From positions 1-64,000 of the forward strand of contig CAVTQY010000001.1 of the NCBI GenBank assembly GCA_963736975.1: a DNA stretch of 64,000 nt. Reading direction: 5' to 3'. The position numbers and the translations under genes are program-made. The DNA comes from CAVTQY01 sp963736975 (GTDB lineage Bacteria; Pseudomonadota; Alphaproteobacteria; Acetobacterales; Acetobacteraceae). The notes beneath the pieces were generated by a model. The model was not told the DNA's origin. It saw only the letters and a program-made list of their open reading frames with translations, and ran no database searches. How positions within the stretch are numbered: the first letter of the stretch is position 1; each line of letters opens with the position of its first letter. Shown here piece after piece: positions 27,329 to 38,735 of this stretch.

Positions 27329-29620
27329 ATGCAGCCCGCCGGCGTGATCGCCACCGACATCGTCCTGTTGGGCGCCGGCCACGCGCATGTGGAGGTGCTG
27401 CGCCGCTTTGCGATGCGGCCGGAGCGCGGCGTGCGCCTGACGCTGATCGCGCGCGAGCCGCACACGCCGTATTCCGGCATGCTGCCAGGCCTGATCCGCG
27501 GCGACTATGAGTTCGACCAGGCGCATATCGATCTGGCTCCGCTGGCCTCGGCGGCCGGCGCGCGGCTGGTCCTGGGCGAGGCGTGCGCGATCGACCTTTC
27601 GACGCAACGGGTCGTAGTGACCGGGCGGCCGGCAATCGGCTTCGATCTGTTGTCCATCGATGTCGGCGGTGCGCCGCCGGTGGCGCCGGGCGGTCTTCCG
27701 GTGAAGCCGATCGGTCAGTTCCTCGACCGGCTCGCTGCGTTGGAGCAGGACCTGACGCCGGGCGCCCGCATCGCCGTGGTTGGCGGCGGCCCCGCCGGCA
27801 CCGAACTGGCGATAGCGCTCGCCCGGCGGCTGGTCGGGCACATGCGGCTCGTGCTCGTGAGCGAGACACAGGAGCCGTTGGCGAGCGCACCGGCGCGGGC
27901 GCGCAACGTAGCACGGGACGCGCTGGTCGAGGCCGGGGTGGAGATCGTGTGCGGCGTGCGAGCCGGGGCCCTCGAGGGTGGGCGGCTCGCGCTGTCCGAC
28001 GGCACATTCCTGGAAGCCTCGGCGGCGTTATGGGCGACCGGTGTCGTCGGGCCGCCATTGCTCGCGGCTTCCGGGCTTGCCTGTGACGAGACGGGCTGCG
28101 TGCGCGTCACGGCCAACCTGCGCAGCGTCAGCCACCGATCGGTGTTCGCTGCCGGAGACTGTGCCGCTGTGGAAGGCGCGAGCCGGCCGAAAGCGGGTGT
28201 TTGGGCGGTGCGCGCCGGCGTCCCGCTGGTGGCGAACCTCCGGCGCGCGGCGCGGGGACGCCTACTCAAGGCATGGCGACCGCAGCGCGAGGCACTGGTG
28301 ATCATGGGGCTGGGCGAGGGCAGGGCACTCGCCTGGCGGAACGGGGTCGCGCTCTGGGGACGGCTGATTTGGCGCTGGAAGGACTGGATCGATCGGCGCT
28401 GGATGCGGATGTACTCGATACGTATGGCCCCGGCACCGGGAGAGCAGATGCGCTGCGGTGGCTGCGGCGCCAAGGTGGGCGCCGAAGTACTAGCCGGGAT
28501 CCTGTCGGCGCTGCCTGCCGCGACCGCGCCGGACCTGCTGATTGGGTTGGACGCGCCGGATGATGCGGCCGTGCTGCGTCCGCCGCCCGGCATGGCAGTG
28601 GTGCAGAGCGTCGATCATTTCCGCGCCTTCATCGACGATCCGTTTGTATTCGGCGAGATCGCCGCGGCGCATGCATTATCCGATCTGCATGCGATGGGGG
28701 CGCGGCCCTGGACGGCGCTCGCCGTCGCGTCCGTGCCGTATATGCCGAGCGCCAAGATGCGTGCCGATCTCGTCGCCATGATGCAGGGCGCGACCCAGGT
28801 GCTGGAGGCGGACGGCTGCATGCTGGTCGGCGGCCATTCGGGCGAGGCGCTGGAGCTTTCGCTGGGATTCTGCGTGACGGGGCTGGTGGAGCCGCGGCGA
28901 ATCTGGCGCAAATCCGGCCTCCGTGAGGGCGATGCGTTGGTGCTGACCAAGCCGCTCGGCACCGGCGTGCTGCTGGCCGGTCACATGCGGGGGTTGACCA
29001 AGGCCCGTTGGCTGGTCGCGGCGATCGAGAGCATGCGGCGCAGCAACGCAGCGGCGGCGCGCATCCTGGCGATGCATGGCGTGAGCGCCTGCACCGACGT
29101 GACCGGGTTCGGGCTCGCCGGGCATTTGACGGAGATGCTGCGCGCCTCCGGCGTGAGTGCGGTCATCGATCTGGATTGTGTGCCATTGTTGCCGGGTGCG
29201 CTCGAACTCGCGAGTCAGGGGGTGGAGAGCACATTGTCAGGCGAGAACCGCGGCGCTTTGGCTGGGCATCCGCGCCGTCCGCTGGTCGATCTGCTGGCTG
29301 ATCCGCAAACCTCCGGCGGATTGCTGGCGGGCATCGCGCCGGGTCGCGTGGATGCCTGCCTTGCGGCGCTGCAGCTTGCTCAGGTGGACGCTGCGGTTAT
29401 CGGAACCGTGCAGCCGAAAGATGAGGAGCCGCTGATGATGCGAACTCAAGCTACGCGTCGGGCCAGGCGCTGCTTGAATCGACCACTACAAGCTTGTCGC
29501 CGGCGAGCGGAGTGGGGTCGCCATCGGCCGGCAGCAGGGCGCGGATGCCGCGGTCGTACGGGTCGTCGAATGCCGCCGCCTGCAGGTAATCGCGATCCAG
29601 TATGCTGTGGTGATCCATGA
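27329..29620 (+). CDS. selD: FAD-dependent oxidoreductase fused to selenide, water dikinase
   Basis: A 763-residue fusion. Residues 1-360 form a pyridine-nucleotide-disulphide/NADH-dehydrogenase-like flavoprotein: first dinucleotide motif IVLLGAGHAHVEVL, second VVGGGPAGTELAIA, and the C-terminal FAD motif SVFAAGDCA. From about residue 373 comes SelD: MRCGGCGAKVGAEVL holds the catalytic cysteine (equivalent to E. coli Cys17; the second Cys of GCGCK is Ala here). ATP-binding residues follow in DDAAVL, VDHFRAFIDDPFVFGEIAAAHALSDLHAMGA, and TDVTGFGLAGH. SelD makes selenophosphate for selenocysteine or selenouridine; the flavin domain may supply reduced selenium. The last ~50 residues read antisense through the convergent L,D-transpeptidase gene and look non-native. 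Confidence 0.9.
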   Translation: MQPAGVIATDIVLLGAGHAHVEVLRRFAMRPERGVRLTLIAREPHTPYSGMLPGLIRGDYEFDQAHIDLAPLASAAGARLVLGEACAIDLSTQRVVVTGRPAIGFDLLSIDVGGAPPVAPGGLPVKPIGQFLDRLAALEQDLTPGARIAVVGGGPAGTELAIALARRLVGHMRLVLVSETQEPLASAPARARNVARDALVEAGVEIVCGVRAGALEGGRLALSDGTFLEASAALWATGVVGPPLLAASGLACDETGCVRVTANLRSVSHRSVFAAGDCAAVEGASRPKAGVWAVRAGVPLVANLRRAARGRLLKAWRPQREALVIMGLGEGRALAWRNGVALWGRLIWRWKDWIDRRWMRMYSIRMAPAPGEQMRCGGCGAKVGAEVLAGILSALPAATAPDLLIGLDAPDDAAVLRPPPGMAVVQSVDHFRAFIDDPFVFGEIAAAHALSDLHAMGARPWTALAVASVPYMPSAKMRADLVAMMQGATQVLEADGCMLVGGHSGEALELSLGFCVTGLVEPRRIWRKSGLREGDALVLTKPLGTGVLLAGHMRGLTKARWLVAAIESMRRSNAAAARILAMHGVSACTDVTGFGLAGHLTEMLRASGVSAVIDLDCVPLLPGALELASQGVESTLSGENRGALAGHPRRPLVDLLADPQTSGGLLAGIAPGRVDACLAALQLAQVDAAVIGTVQPKDEEPLMMRTQATRRARRCLNRPLQACRRRAEWGRHRPAAGRGCRGRTGRRMPPPAGNRDPVCCGDP

Positions 29621-30317
29621 AGCGATTCATGTCGGCCGGCACACGCACGCAGCCTTCCGAGGCGGGTCGTCCAATCCGTCGCGCGAGCCAGGTGGGATCG
29701 GTCGCATGCATCAGCAGCCGCATGTCGCCGCGCTCGTTGCTGTCGAGCCAGCCCTTGCGCGCGGAGTGCCAGCCGAAATCCCACACCCGCATGCCCTTCA
29801 CGCCAAGGCCACGGATGTGATTTTCGTTGTAGGTGCCCTCGGCACGGTAATCCATGATCGAGGCGTCGTGGGTGAACACCCCGGTGGGCGTGATGTAGTA
29901 GCCGTGCCGGTTGGGCTGTCCGGTCGAAACATGCGTGCCGCCTATCACAAGCCACGGCGCGTCCGGCTGCGCGGCGATCAAGGCCAGTTCCTGCACACGC
30001 GGGTTCCGATTGACCACCACCAATATCTGTGGACGGTCGATCGCGACCCGTTGCTGAGCCAGCATGGTTTGCGCCAACTCGATCCAACGCGGGGCTTGGG
30101 TCTCGATATCGCTCGCGCGGTCATGCACGTCCCAGGCGAGAGCGGCGCGCAGGCGTTGGACTTCGGCGGCCACTGCCGAGGGTGGCAGCGCGGGGGGCGG
30201 CAAGACGAGAGGGGCTGAGACGCTTCCTGAGTCGTCCGCGAACGCCGCACGGTGCCGGAGGGCGCTGGTTCCGAGGCCCAGAAGGGCGGTTCCAAGGAGA
30301 AAGCGACGGGTTCTCAT
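29451..30317 (-). CDS. L,D-transpeptidase (YkuD domain), periplasmic
   Basis: About 288 residues from the ATG at 30317. The N-terminus MRTRRFLLGTALLGLGTSAL is a twin-arginine-like or Sec signal. The catalytic region is at the C-terminal half: GYYITPTGVFTH, then LLMHATDP with His204 and RPASEGCVRVP with the nucleophile Cys223, the H...S-x-G-C-x-R signature of YkuD enzymes. These enzymes cross-link peptidoglycan between meso-diaminopimelate residues or attach lipoproteins. It converges on the selD fusion, whose reading frame covers its last 170 bases. A proline-rich linker (PPPALPPSAVAAE) follows the signal. Confidence 0.88.
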   Translation of the reverse strand: MRTRRFLLGTALLGLGTSALRHRAAFADDSGSVSAPLVLPPPALPPSAVAAEVQRLRAALAWDVHDRASDIETQAPRWIELAQTMLAQQRVAIDRPQILVVVNRNPRVQELALIAAQPDAPWLVIGGTHVSTGQPNRHGYYITPTGVFTHDASIMDYRAEGTYNENHIRGLGVKGMRVWDFGWHSARKGWLDSNERGDMRLLMHATDPTWLARRIGRPASEGCVRVPADMNRFMDHHSILDRDYLQAAAFDDPYDRGIRALLPADGDPTPLAGDKLVVVDSSSAWPDA

Positions 30318-30465
30318 CAGCTTTGATATTGGCCGAGGCGCGGCTGGCGGGAGTGATCCCGCGACACTGATCCGTGACATCTCGACCGTTTCCCAATGGG
30401 GTGCGACGGCCGCTCCGACACACCATTCAGTCTGTTGCTATTTGTGTGCATCAGCGTGCATCTTC

Positions 30466-30900
30466 CTACATCTGAGTTTTAGAATCGTTTAATGCAGATA
30501 ATGCAGATGTACGCTGAACACGCAGATGGTTCAGCCCGAGCGGGCGCGGCGTCGGTAAACCCGGCACCGCGGTCAGCCGACCATCCTTCGCCAGCACGGC
30601 GAAATCGGTGCCGCCGAAATAGAGCGGCGCGGCCTCCGTGCCGCCTGCCGCCCAACTGAACCGCACCCGGTCATGATGCGCCTCGATCCCGTTTGACAAC
30701 CGGAACCAATACCCAGGGAAGCGCTCCTGCACCGCGGCGGTCATCGCATCGATCGCCGCGTGCCCGGTGCTGTCGCGATGCGCATCGACATAGCGCGCAT
30801 CCTCGGCCCAGGCCTCTGCGATCAGGTCGCGCCGCCGTCCGGCATCGGTCTCATTCCACGCGGCGATGTAGCGGGCAACGGTCTCGTTCACTGTGCTCAT
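30466..30900 (-). CDS. SnoaL-like / NTF2-fold protein, possibly frameshifted near its C-terminus
   Basis: A 144-residue protein of the nuclear-transport-factor-2/SnoaL-like fold: TVARYIAAWNETDAGRRRDLIAEAWAEDARYVDAH, HAAIDAMTAAVQERFPGYWFRLSNG, and HHDRVRFSWAAGG. It is a small barrel often used as a ligand-binding or isomerase scaffold; the activity is not predictable. After DGRLTAVPG the expected hydrophobic end (such as FTDAA, seen in the next frame at about 30555) is lost. One missing G in GGG at about 30556-30561 would explain it. The extra C-terminal 25 residues look non-native. A 148-base spacer separates it from the L,D-transpeptidase start. Confidence 0.7.
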   Translation of the reverse strand: MSTVNETVARYIAAWNETDAGRRRDLIAEAWAEDARYVDAHRDSTGHAAIDAMTAAVQERFPGYWFRLSNGIEAHHDRVRFSWAAGGTEAAPLYFGGTDFAVLAKDGRLTAVPGLPTPRPLGLNHLRVQRTSALSALNDSKTQM

Positions 30901-31299
30901 GATGGTCTCCTCGCATACCCGACGCGGCCCCTCGTAGCCGGGCGGTGCGGACGTTATGAGCGAACGTTATGCGGTGAAGCGATTACCCTGGAGGTCATCG
31001 GCTTTTGACGCAACCGCCCGTAGGGTCAGCCGGTGCCGATTTCCCGAGCTTCTCCGCCAGTCGACGGAGGCGCAGATGACGCTGTGGCGCGAGCCAGTGC
31101 TGCAGCGGGTCGAGGTAGAGATAGATCACCGGTGTCGTGTAGAGCGTTAGCGCCTGACTCAGCATCAGCCCCAGTTGGTTGCAGCGGGCGCGACGAGCGT
31201 GCCGCGAACCGGCGGCGTGCCCGGTGACGGTCGGAAAGCTCCGCACTCTCCGGGGAAAACCGAGGCATGCGTGGAGAGAGAGCTCTGCTGTGAATCGGC

Positions 31300-31581
31300 G
31301 TGGCCGCGTCCATACAGGCACGCTGGGGCGTGATTCAACAGCGTGCGGCCGATCAGGCCGAAGCCGCGAAGCGGGGGTTGCGTGCGAAAACTCGGAACTG
31401 TCTGCGATGCCGCGATCCGTTCCTGTCGGCGCATGTGGGAAACCGGCTGTGCGATCACTGCCGGCGCGTGCCCGCGGCGGATTTCGAGCCCGAAGGGGAT
31501 GTTTCAGCGCCCTCGCGCATCGGCGGGCTGTTGGTCGGGTTGACACTTATCGCGCCGCCCCGGCGCCCGGAGCTTAGCTGA
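31300..31581 (+). CDS. Small protein with paired CxxC zinc-ribbon motif
   Basis: The frame encodes NCLRCRDPFLSAHVGNRLCDHCRR (Cys-x2-Cys ... Cys-x2-Cys), a compact zinc ribbon found in short alphaproteobacterial proteins of unknown role. A GTG at 31300 opens the frame; a TTG at 31378, closer to the motif and preceded by a G-rich stretch, is another candidate. The region is otherwise poor in genes and flanked by IS debris, so this could be an isolated gene or a relic. Confidence 0.4.
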   Translation: MAASIQARWGVIQQRAADQAEAAKRGLRAKTRNCLRCRDPFLSAHVGNRLCDHCRRVPAADFEPEGDVSAPSRIGGLLVGLTLIAPPRRPELS

Positions 31582-32118
31582 GATGCCCGATTATATCGCC
31601 ACGACGAAATACACGCTTGACGACCAGGTTTCCGCCGCAGCGCAAGGTTCCCGCCGCGCAGAAGGCGCTGGCCGCAATGGTCAATCTGACGGGCGCTGCT
31701 TGCCGGCCTCATGCCAGTGTTGCACAACATTCAGCATCCGCTGCCACCAGCCCGGGAGAATCTGCGGTGACGGACACAAGGATCCCCATTACTTCCGCAG
31801 TGCGGGCGTGGCGAGGGCGGCCGTTCGGCTGCGCCAGCGGCATGCTGCCGGACGGACTCGTTGCCCTGATGGACCATGCCGAGCAGTCGCGCCGGAAACT
31901 GAAACTCGCCGCTGCGGCGATCGACACCGATGCCGGCCGCACCACGCGCCTGGTGCGGTTCCGGCGCGCTGAACATGCCGCACCGTCCACGGGCCTGGCT
32001 GCACGGCGGGAACGGCTGCGCAAGGCGGAAACGGCGCTGCCCGTGGCAGGGACGCTCCCACGTCAGCAGGACCGCATGGCGCGGCTGCGCCGGGCCGAGC
32101 GGAGCCTGCAAGATGGCT
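31582..32118. other. Region without a recognisable gene
   Basis: A plus-strand open frame (31617-32138) with an Arg/Ala-rich, helix-like C-terminus is possible, but no family is recognised and it runs into the IS end at 32119. I see no tRNA, repeat array or clear promoter. The stretch 30901-31299 upstream of the zinc-ribbon protein is similarly empty. Confidence 0.4.
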
Positions 32119-32196
32119 TGAAGTGGACCCTTCAGTGAGGACCACTGGGCGAGGGTTGTTAGGTGAAAGTGCGACCGGTCCGACCTCCTGATACCA

Positions 32197-32590
32197 TTAA
32201 GCTGCGCATGGCTGTTGTTGTGACGGCTGTGGGTATGTGGGCAACGCGGCAGCGTTGTCCAAGCGCAGCGTCATATCCACAGCCGAGTCCCCTAGCTCGC
32301 CGAAGATGCCGGCACGCCAGACCGTCATCGGTGCCCGGTTCCCCAACGCCTGGTGGGGCCTCCTGGTATTGTAGAATGCCACCCACGAGGCGATCCCAGC
32401 TTTCGCCTCGCGCCCATCGGCGTAGCCTTTCAGGTAGATGTCCTCGTGCTTCAGCGACCGCCACAGCCGCTCGATGAACACGTTGTCCATCCACCGGCCC
32501 CCGCGCCACCCCGAGCAGTGCGCACTGCCGCCGGATCGACAGCTTGCCACGATCGTGCTCGAGCAACGCTCTCCGGTCCGGCGCGCTCAT
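32197..32590 (-). pseudogene. IS3 transposase OrfB, middle deleted
   Basis: The 5' part (MSAPDRRALLEHDRGKLSIRRQCALLGVAR) joins directly to the 3' part (GRWMDNVFIERLWRSLKHEDIYLKGYADG ... AFYNTRRPHQALGNRAPMTVW) in a different frame. Roughly 600 bases, including two of the three DDE acidic residues, are missing at about 32500-32520. The third glutamate region (FIERLWRSLKHE) remains. The product cannot be active. Confidence 0.8.
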
Positions 32591-32904
32591 CTTCCGGACC
32601 TCCTGGCTAAAAAATCGCGTTCCACCGTCAACTGCCCGATCCTCGGGTCGAGCCCGAGGACAAGCCTTGGCGTGCAGCTGCTCGATCTCACGCTCGCGCG
32701 CTTCCTCGCCGTCCCGGCCAATACCGGCATCGAATGCCGCGCCGCCTGGTCCTGCAGCTGCTTCTTCCAGGCATAGACCTGCGTCGGATGCGCCCCGTGG
32801 CGTTGCGCCAGGTCCGCGACCGTCGCCTCTTCTCGCAGCGCCTCCAGCGCAATCTTCGCCTTCAGTGCCGCGTCAATCTTTCGTCTCGTTCGCTTCGTCA
32901 TCAT
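32587..32904 (-). pseudogene. IS3 transposase OrfA with compensating indels
   Basis: The start MTKRTRRKIDAALKAKIALEALREEATVADLAQRHG is a typical IS3 OrfA helix-turn-helix domain, and the end GQLTVERDFLARRSGR is the expected leucine-zipper-side terminus. Between them the normal EREIEQLHAK is read out of frame: one base is missing after QDQAAR, and a 25-base palindromic insertion at about 32642-32666 then restores the frame. The product would carry about 30 foreign residues. Confidence 0.75.
32642..32666. repeat. 25-base palindromic insertion inside IS3 orfA
   Basis: The sequence holds a CTCGGG/CCCGAG hairpin and interrupts a place where an intact OrfA would read HAKIGQ continuously. Removing 25 bases rejoins the codons exactly. 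The palindrome resembles the CCTCGGG...CCCGAGG repeats scattered in alphaproteobacterial genomes. Confidence 0.6.
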
Positions 32905-33209
32905 CCGCTCCGTCTAGCAACGGAACGGCCCACTTCCAACTATGCCCCGGTCCCAAATCCGGGGTCCACTTCACTCGCTTCACTCCGCGCCCACCAGCAC
33001 CACTCACCGCCCCGGCAGTCCCGTCCTGCCCGCCGGGTTCTGCACCAGCGCCACACTGGTCGGCAGCCGGTGCGCGGACCCGGAGGGGCGCGCCGAGTTG
33101 TCGCGGAGTTCACACCCGGGGGAGCCGGATGCGGGCGCTGCCTGCGGCACCGCCTCAGGTCCTGATCGGCACGAATTGTAACGTCAAGCCGCACTTGCCC
33201 GGCCTCAGC

Positions 33210-33452
33210 CGATCCGCCCGGCGCCTGGCACACCCGCGGCGCCAACTCCGGTGGCCGTTTCATCACGACGAACCTCGACCGCAGCAGGTGATGCGTGCGC
33301 CGCTCGGCGGTGATTCGTGCCATCGCATCGTCGGCGTGATGGACGCGCCGCCTGCCGTCGAAGCGCAGCGCGTAGGTGAGGGCCTGAGCGATTTCCTCCG
33401 GTGCGGCGGGGGGGAGATGCCCGCAGATCGGACGGACTACAGGAGATACCAC
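33210..33452 (-). pseudogene. Small conserved-looking protein, possibly truncated
   Basis: The minus strand encodes PEEIAQALTYALRFDGRRRVHHADDAMARITAERRTHHLLRSRFVVMKRPPE. It resembles short alphaproteobacterial hypothetical proteins with the pattern ALRFDGR-x-R-x-HxAD-x-x-MA-x-I-x-AER followed by VVMK. I cannot name the family with certainty. The open frame then continues without such pattern into the IS3 element end at 32973, so the original C-terminus may be lost. Confidence 0.3.
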
Positions 33453-33800
33453 GCACCGGTGCCAATCACCCCCCAGGTGGCAATCCCGATCAGTAGCCCG
33501 ACTGCTATCCCGAGAGCCGGTCTAAGTGAGTTCGTGGTCGTCCGGCTGAAGGTGTTCGGCCTGTCCGATTCCGTCGGCGAGCCGCACTGTCCGGCGCGAA
33601 TTGGCACCCTCCATGCTCAATGTGCGCAAAACGCGATATCCCCGCTTGGACACAACCGCAGGCATTAACTCACCATTGCGTGTCGCGTGCAACGGCAAAC
33701 TCTTTGATTCCGCACGTTCAACGGTTCAACACGGTAACGCTTGCCGGGGCGGCGTCACTTTATTGCAATTACGGTTCGGGAACAATCGGGGGCATGAACC

Positions 33801-34061
33801 GTGCTGATGTTCACCGTTCCGCTGTGGCTTGGCGTCGCTACATGGGCGTTCTGCGCGCTGGTCCGAACGGGCAAACGCCGTCAGATCGCCGCGGCATCGA
33901 AGCGGTGCCCCGACTGCGCCGAGCCGATACAGCGCGAAGCCAAGGTTTGCCGGTTCTGCGGCTGGCGGCAGCCCGCGCCGTATCGAGATCTGCTCGACGT
34001 GCCACGCGTGCCCCTGTCGCAGTTGCCGCCTCCGCAGGGGTTCCGGTGGGGTGCGGATTGA
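33801..34061 (+). CDS. Membrane-anchored zinc-ribbon protein
   Basis: An 86-residue protein with one N-terminal hydrophobic helix (MFTVPLWLGVATWAFCALV) and a double-CxxC zinc ribbon, CPDCAEPIQREAKVCRFCGW, like the UPF0547/zinc-ribbon modules that follow membrane segments in many bacterial proteins. Either a GTG at 33801 or an ATG at 33807 starts it. It stands alone, with no operon partner visible. Role unknown; the ribbon may mediate protein contacts. Confidence 0.6.
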   Translation: MLMFTVPLWLGVATWAFCALVRTGKRRQIAAASKRCPDCAEPIQREAKVCRFCGWRQPAPYRDLLDVPRVPLSQLPPPQGFRWGAD

Positions 34062-34620
34062 GTGACGGAAGGCTTGCGCCGCCGCGGTTTCGCGAGCAGT
34101 GGCGTCATCGAGGAAGAAGGGAGCGCGCCCGCCGGCGCGCCGCGTCGGGAGGCGTTTCATGGACCGCCCTTCCCCTTCGTAGGGCGGCCGAAGCCACTAC
34201 GGCCGTCTGCCGTGGCCCCGTCAACTCGTCGCCCCTGGCGTTCCTGAAACCTTCCTCTTGTGCCCTCACGGATTCGGTGAGTTATTCGCGCTGTGGTTGT
34301 ATTAAGATGAAGGGAATCGCGCGTGCAAGAAAACTGGAGGCCCGTCCACTATCTGTCCCCGGAAGCTCGGAGCACCGGGACCGTTGCCGCACCCTGCCGC
34401 CTCTGCAAACTGGCGAGACCGAAAGCCTAGTCGCCGCGTTCCTGGCATCCCGCAGCGTGACCGTGTGCCCGGTCCGCTTCGCCGCACCGATCGAGCAGCA
34501 CCCGCAGCCTATGCGGCGGGGTTACTGATCGGGGAGTCCGCATTGAGTCCGCGTCGATCCTTGAAACGTGACTCTCGATGCGCTGATCTCTGGATTAAAT
34601 AGGAGTTTCAGGGGCCTTTA
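34062..34620. other. Region without a recognisable gene
   Basis: About 560 bases between the zinc-ribbon gene and tRNA-Lys. A short plus-strand frame near 34425-34500 reads VAAFLASRSVTVCPVRF, which resembles the start of small alphaproteobacterial proteins of the type FLA-x-x-GVT-x-CP, but no full gene can be supported. Confidence 0.35.
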
Positions 34621-34696
34621 TGGTGAGCCCGGAGGGACTCGAACCCTCGGCCCCAAGATTAAAAGTCTCGTGCTCTACCAACTGAGCTACGGGCTC
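34621..34696 (-). tRNA. tRNA-Lys (anticodon TTT), CCA encoded
   Basis: The minus strand gives an acceptor stem GAGCCCG paired with CGGGCTC, a D-arm GCTCAGTTGGTAGAGC, an anticodon loop CTTTTAA with anticodon TTT, and a T-arm GAGGGTTCGAGTCCCTC. Discriminator A is at 34624 and the 3' CCA is encoded at 34621-34623. The structure is complete and canonical, 76 bases with CCA. Confidence 0.96.
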
Positions 34697-34736
34697 CCGC
34701 GTCGCCTTGAACGCCATCAGCCGCAACGGGTCAACC

Positions 34737-35312
34737 TTACTCCTTCACGTCGGCCGCCACCCGCATGTGCACGATCTTGTCCGGGTTCTGCACCGTGCCG
34801 CTGGACCCGCTGCCACGCTTGATCTTGTCCACGAATTCCATGCCCTGCACCACCTGGCCCCAGATCGTGTACTGCCCATCCAGATGCGGGGCCGGGGCGA
34901 ACATGATGAAGAACTGGCTGTTGGCGCTGTCGGGATCGGCGGTACGCGCCATCCCGCAGGTGCCGCGCAGGAAATGCCGCCTGGTGGTGAACTCGGCCGG
35001 CAGGTCCGGCAAGTCCGACCCGCCGGTGCCGGTGCCGGTCGGGTCGCCGCCCTGCGCCATAAAACCCTCGATCACCCGGTGGAACGGCGTCCCGTCATAG
35101 AAACCCTGCCGCGACAGCGTCTTGATCCGCTCCACCGCCTTCGGCGCGAGGTCGGGGAACATTTCGATGACCACCCGGCCGTATTTCAGGTCCATGAAGA
35201 TCGTATTCTGTGGGTCGAGCACCGGGGCTTGGCCGCTGGCGGGCTGGCTCATGATCTCTCCTGTTACGAAAGACGCGATCGCGGAGCCCGCGATCAGGGT
35301 ACGTCGGCGCAT
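34737..35312 (-). CDS. Peptidyl-prolyl cis-trans isomerase, cyclophilin type
   Basis: About 191 residues from the ATG at 35312, preceded by GGAG. Cyclophilin marks are FHRVIEGFMAQGGDPTGTGTGG, RGTCGMART, and NSQFFIMFAPAPHLDGQYTIWGQVVQGMEFVD, with the catalytic Arg in FHRV. The first 22 residues (RRRTLIAGSAIASFVTGEI) could be an export signal, which would place the isomerase in the periplasm; an ATG at 35252 would give a cytoplasmic form (MSQPASGQAPV). It follows coaD and gyrA on the same strand. Confidence 0.9.
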   Translation of the reverse strand: MRRRTLIAGSAIASFVTGEIMSQPASGQAPVLDPQNTIFMDLKYGRVVIEMFPDLAPKAVERIKTLSRQGFYDGTPFHRVIEGFMAQGGDPTGTGTGGSDLPDLPAEFTTRRHFLRGTCGMARTADPDSANSQFFIMFAPAPHLDGQYTIWGQVVQGMEFVDKIKRGSGSSGTVQNPDKIVHMRVAADVKE

Positions 35313-35333
35313 CGGCAACTCCGCAAGTGGATG

Positions 35334-35829
35334 TCAGCCGCGCACGCGTTCCAGCGTGCGCTTGAGCGTCAGGGGCGGCACGAAGCTGGATATATCGCCG
35401 CCCAGCATCGCGACTTCCTTGACAAGGCGGGAGGCAATGAACTGGTGGCGTTCGCTCGCCATCAGGAACACGGTCTCAATGTCGGGCGCCATGCGGTAAT
35501 TCATTCCCGCCATCTGAAACTCATAGTCGAAATCCGCGACGACGCGGAGGCCCCGCACGATCATGCAGGCGCTCATCGCGCGGGCGAAATTGATCAGCAG
35601 TCCCTCGAACGGACGCACCTCGATGGGAGTGCCGTTCTTGTCGGCAATCGCCGCCATCTCGGCTTCCACAAGCTCGACCCGCTCCTGGATCGAAAACAGC
35701 GGCCCCTTGCCGATGTTCACCGCCACGCCCACCACGAGCTTGTCGAGCAGCCGGACCGCCCGGCCGATCACATCCAGATGGCCGTTGGTCACCGGATCGA
35801 AAGTGCCCGGATAAACGCCGATCCGTGGC

Positions 35830-35837
<8 letters not shown>
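35334..35837 (-). CDS. coaD: Pantetheine-phosphate adenylyltransferase
   Basis: About 167 residues beginning MAKPRIGVYPGTFDPVTNGHLDVI. The T-x-G-H motif (TNGHL) binds the ATP phosphates, and the end segment VAMLGGDISSFVP carries the conserved (I/V)SS. The enzyme makes dephospho-CoA from 4'-phosphopantetheine and ATP, the penultimate step of CoA synthesis. The ATG at 35837 overlaps the last codons of gyrA; an ATG at 35846 would add three residues. It is probably translated from the gyrA transcript. Confidence 0.94.
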
Positions 35838-38586
<2,749 letters not shown>

Positions 38587-38735
38587 AACGGCCTCGGCGG
38601 GGTGCGGGACCCGTCGGCCTGTAATGGAATACTGCGGTGCGGCATTCCCGTTAAATAGGCGGATTCAGTCACGATGGCGAGTGGAGTTGACCCGGTTTCG
38701 TGGACACCCGAGCATTTGCGTTGGAGGGGTCCACC

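Larger units (their letters stand above)
32119..32973 (-). mobile_element. IS3-family element, internally deleted
   Basis: The element is bounded by the inverted repeats TGAAGTGGACCC at 32119-32130 and its reverse complement GGGTCCACTTCA at 32962-32973, a 12-base perfect match. Inside are orfA (helix-turn-helix) and an orfB that has lost its middle, including most of the DDE catalytic core. At 855 bases it is shorter than full IS3 elements (about 1.2-1.4 kb). No target duplication is visible at the borders. It is therefore a non-autonomous remnant. Confidence 0.8.

Noticed and set aside
32940..32973. Ends of the IS3 element at 32938 (TGGAAGTGGG)
   Set aside because: The TGAAGTGGACCC repeat at 32962-32973 matches the left end perfectly over 12 bases, while the inner TGGAAGTGGGCC is a weaker, sub-terminal copy.
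32986..33620. Coding sequence on the plus strand after the IS3 element
   Set aside because: Frames are Pro/Arg/Ser-rich, with no motif or ribosome binding site.
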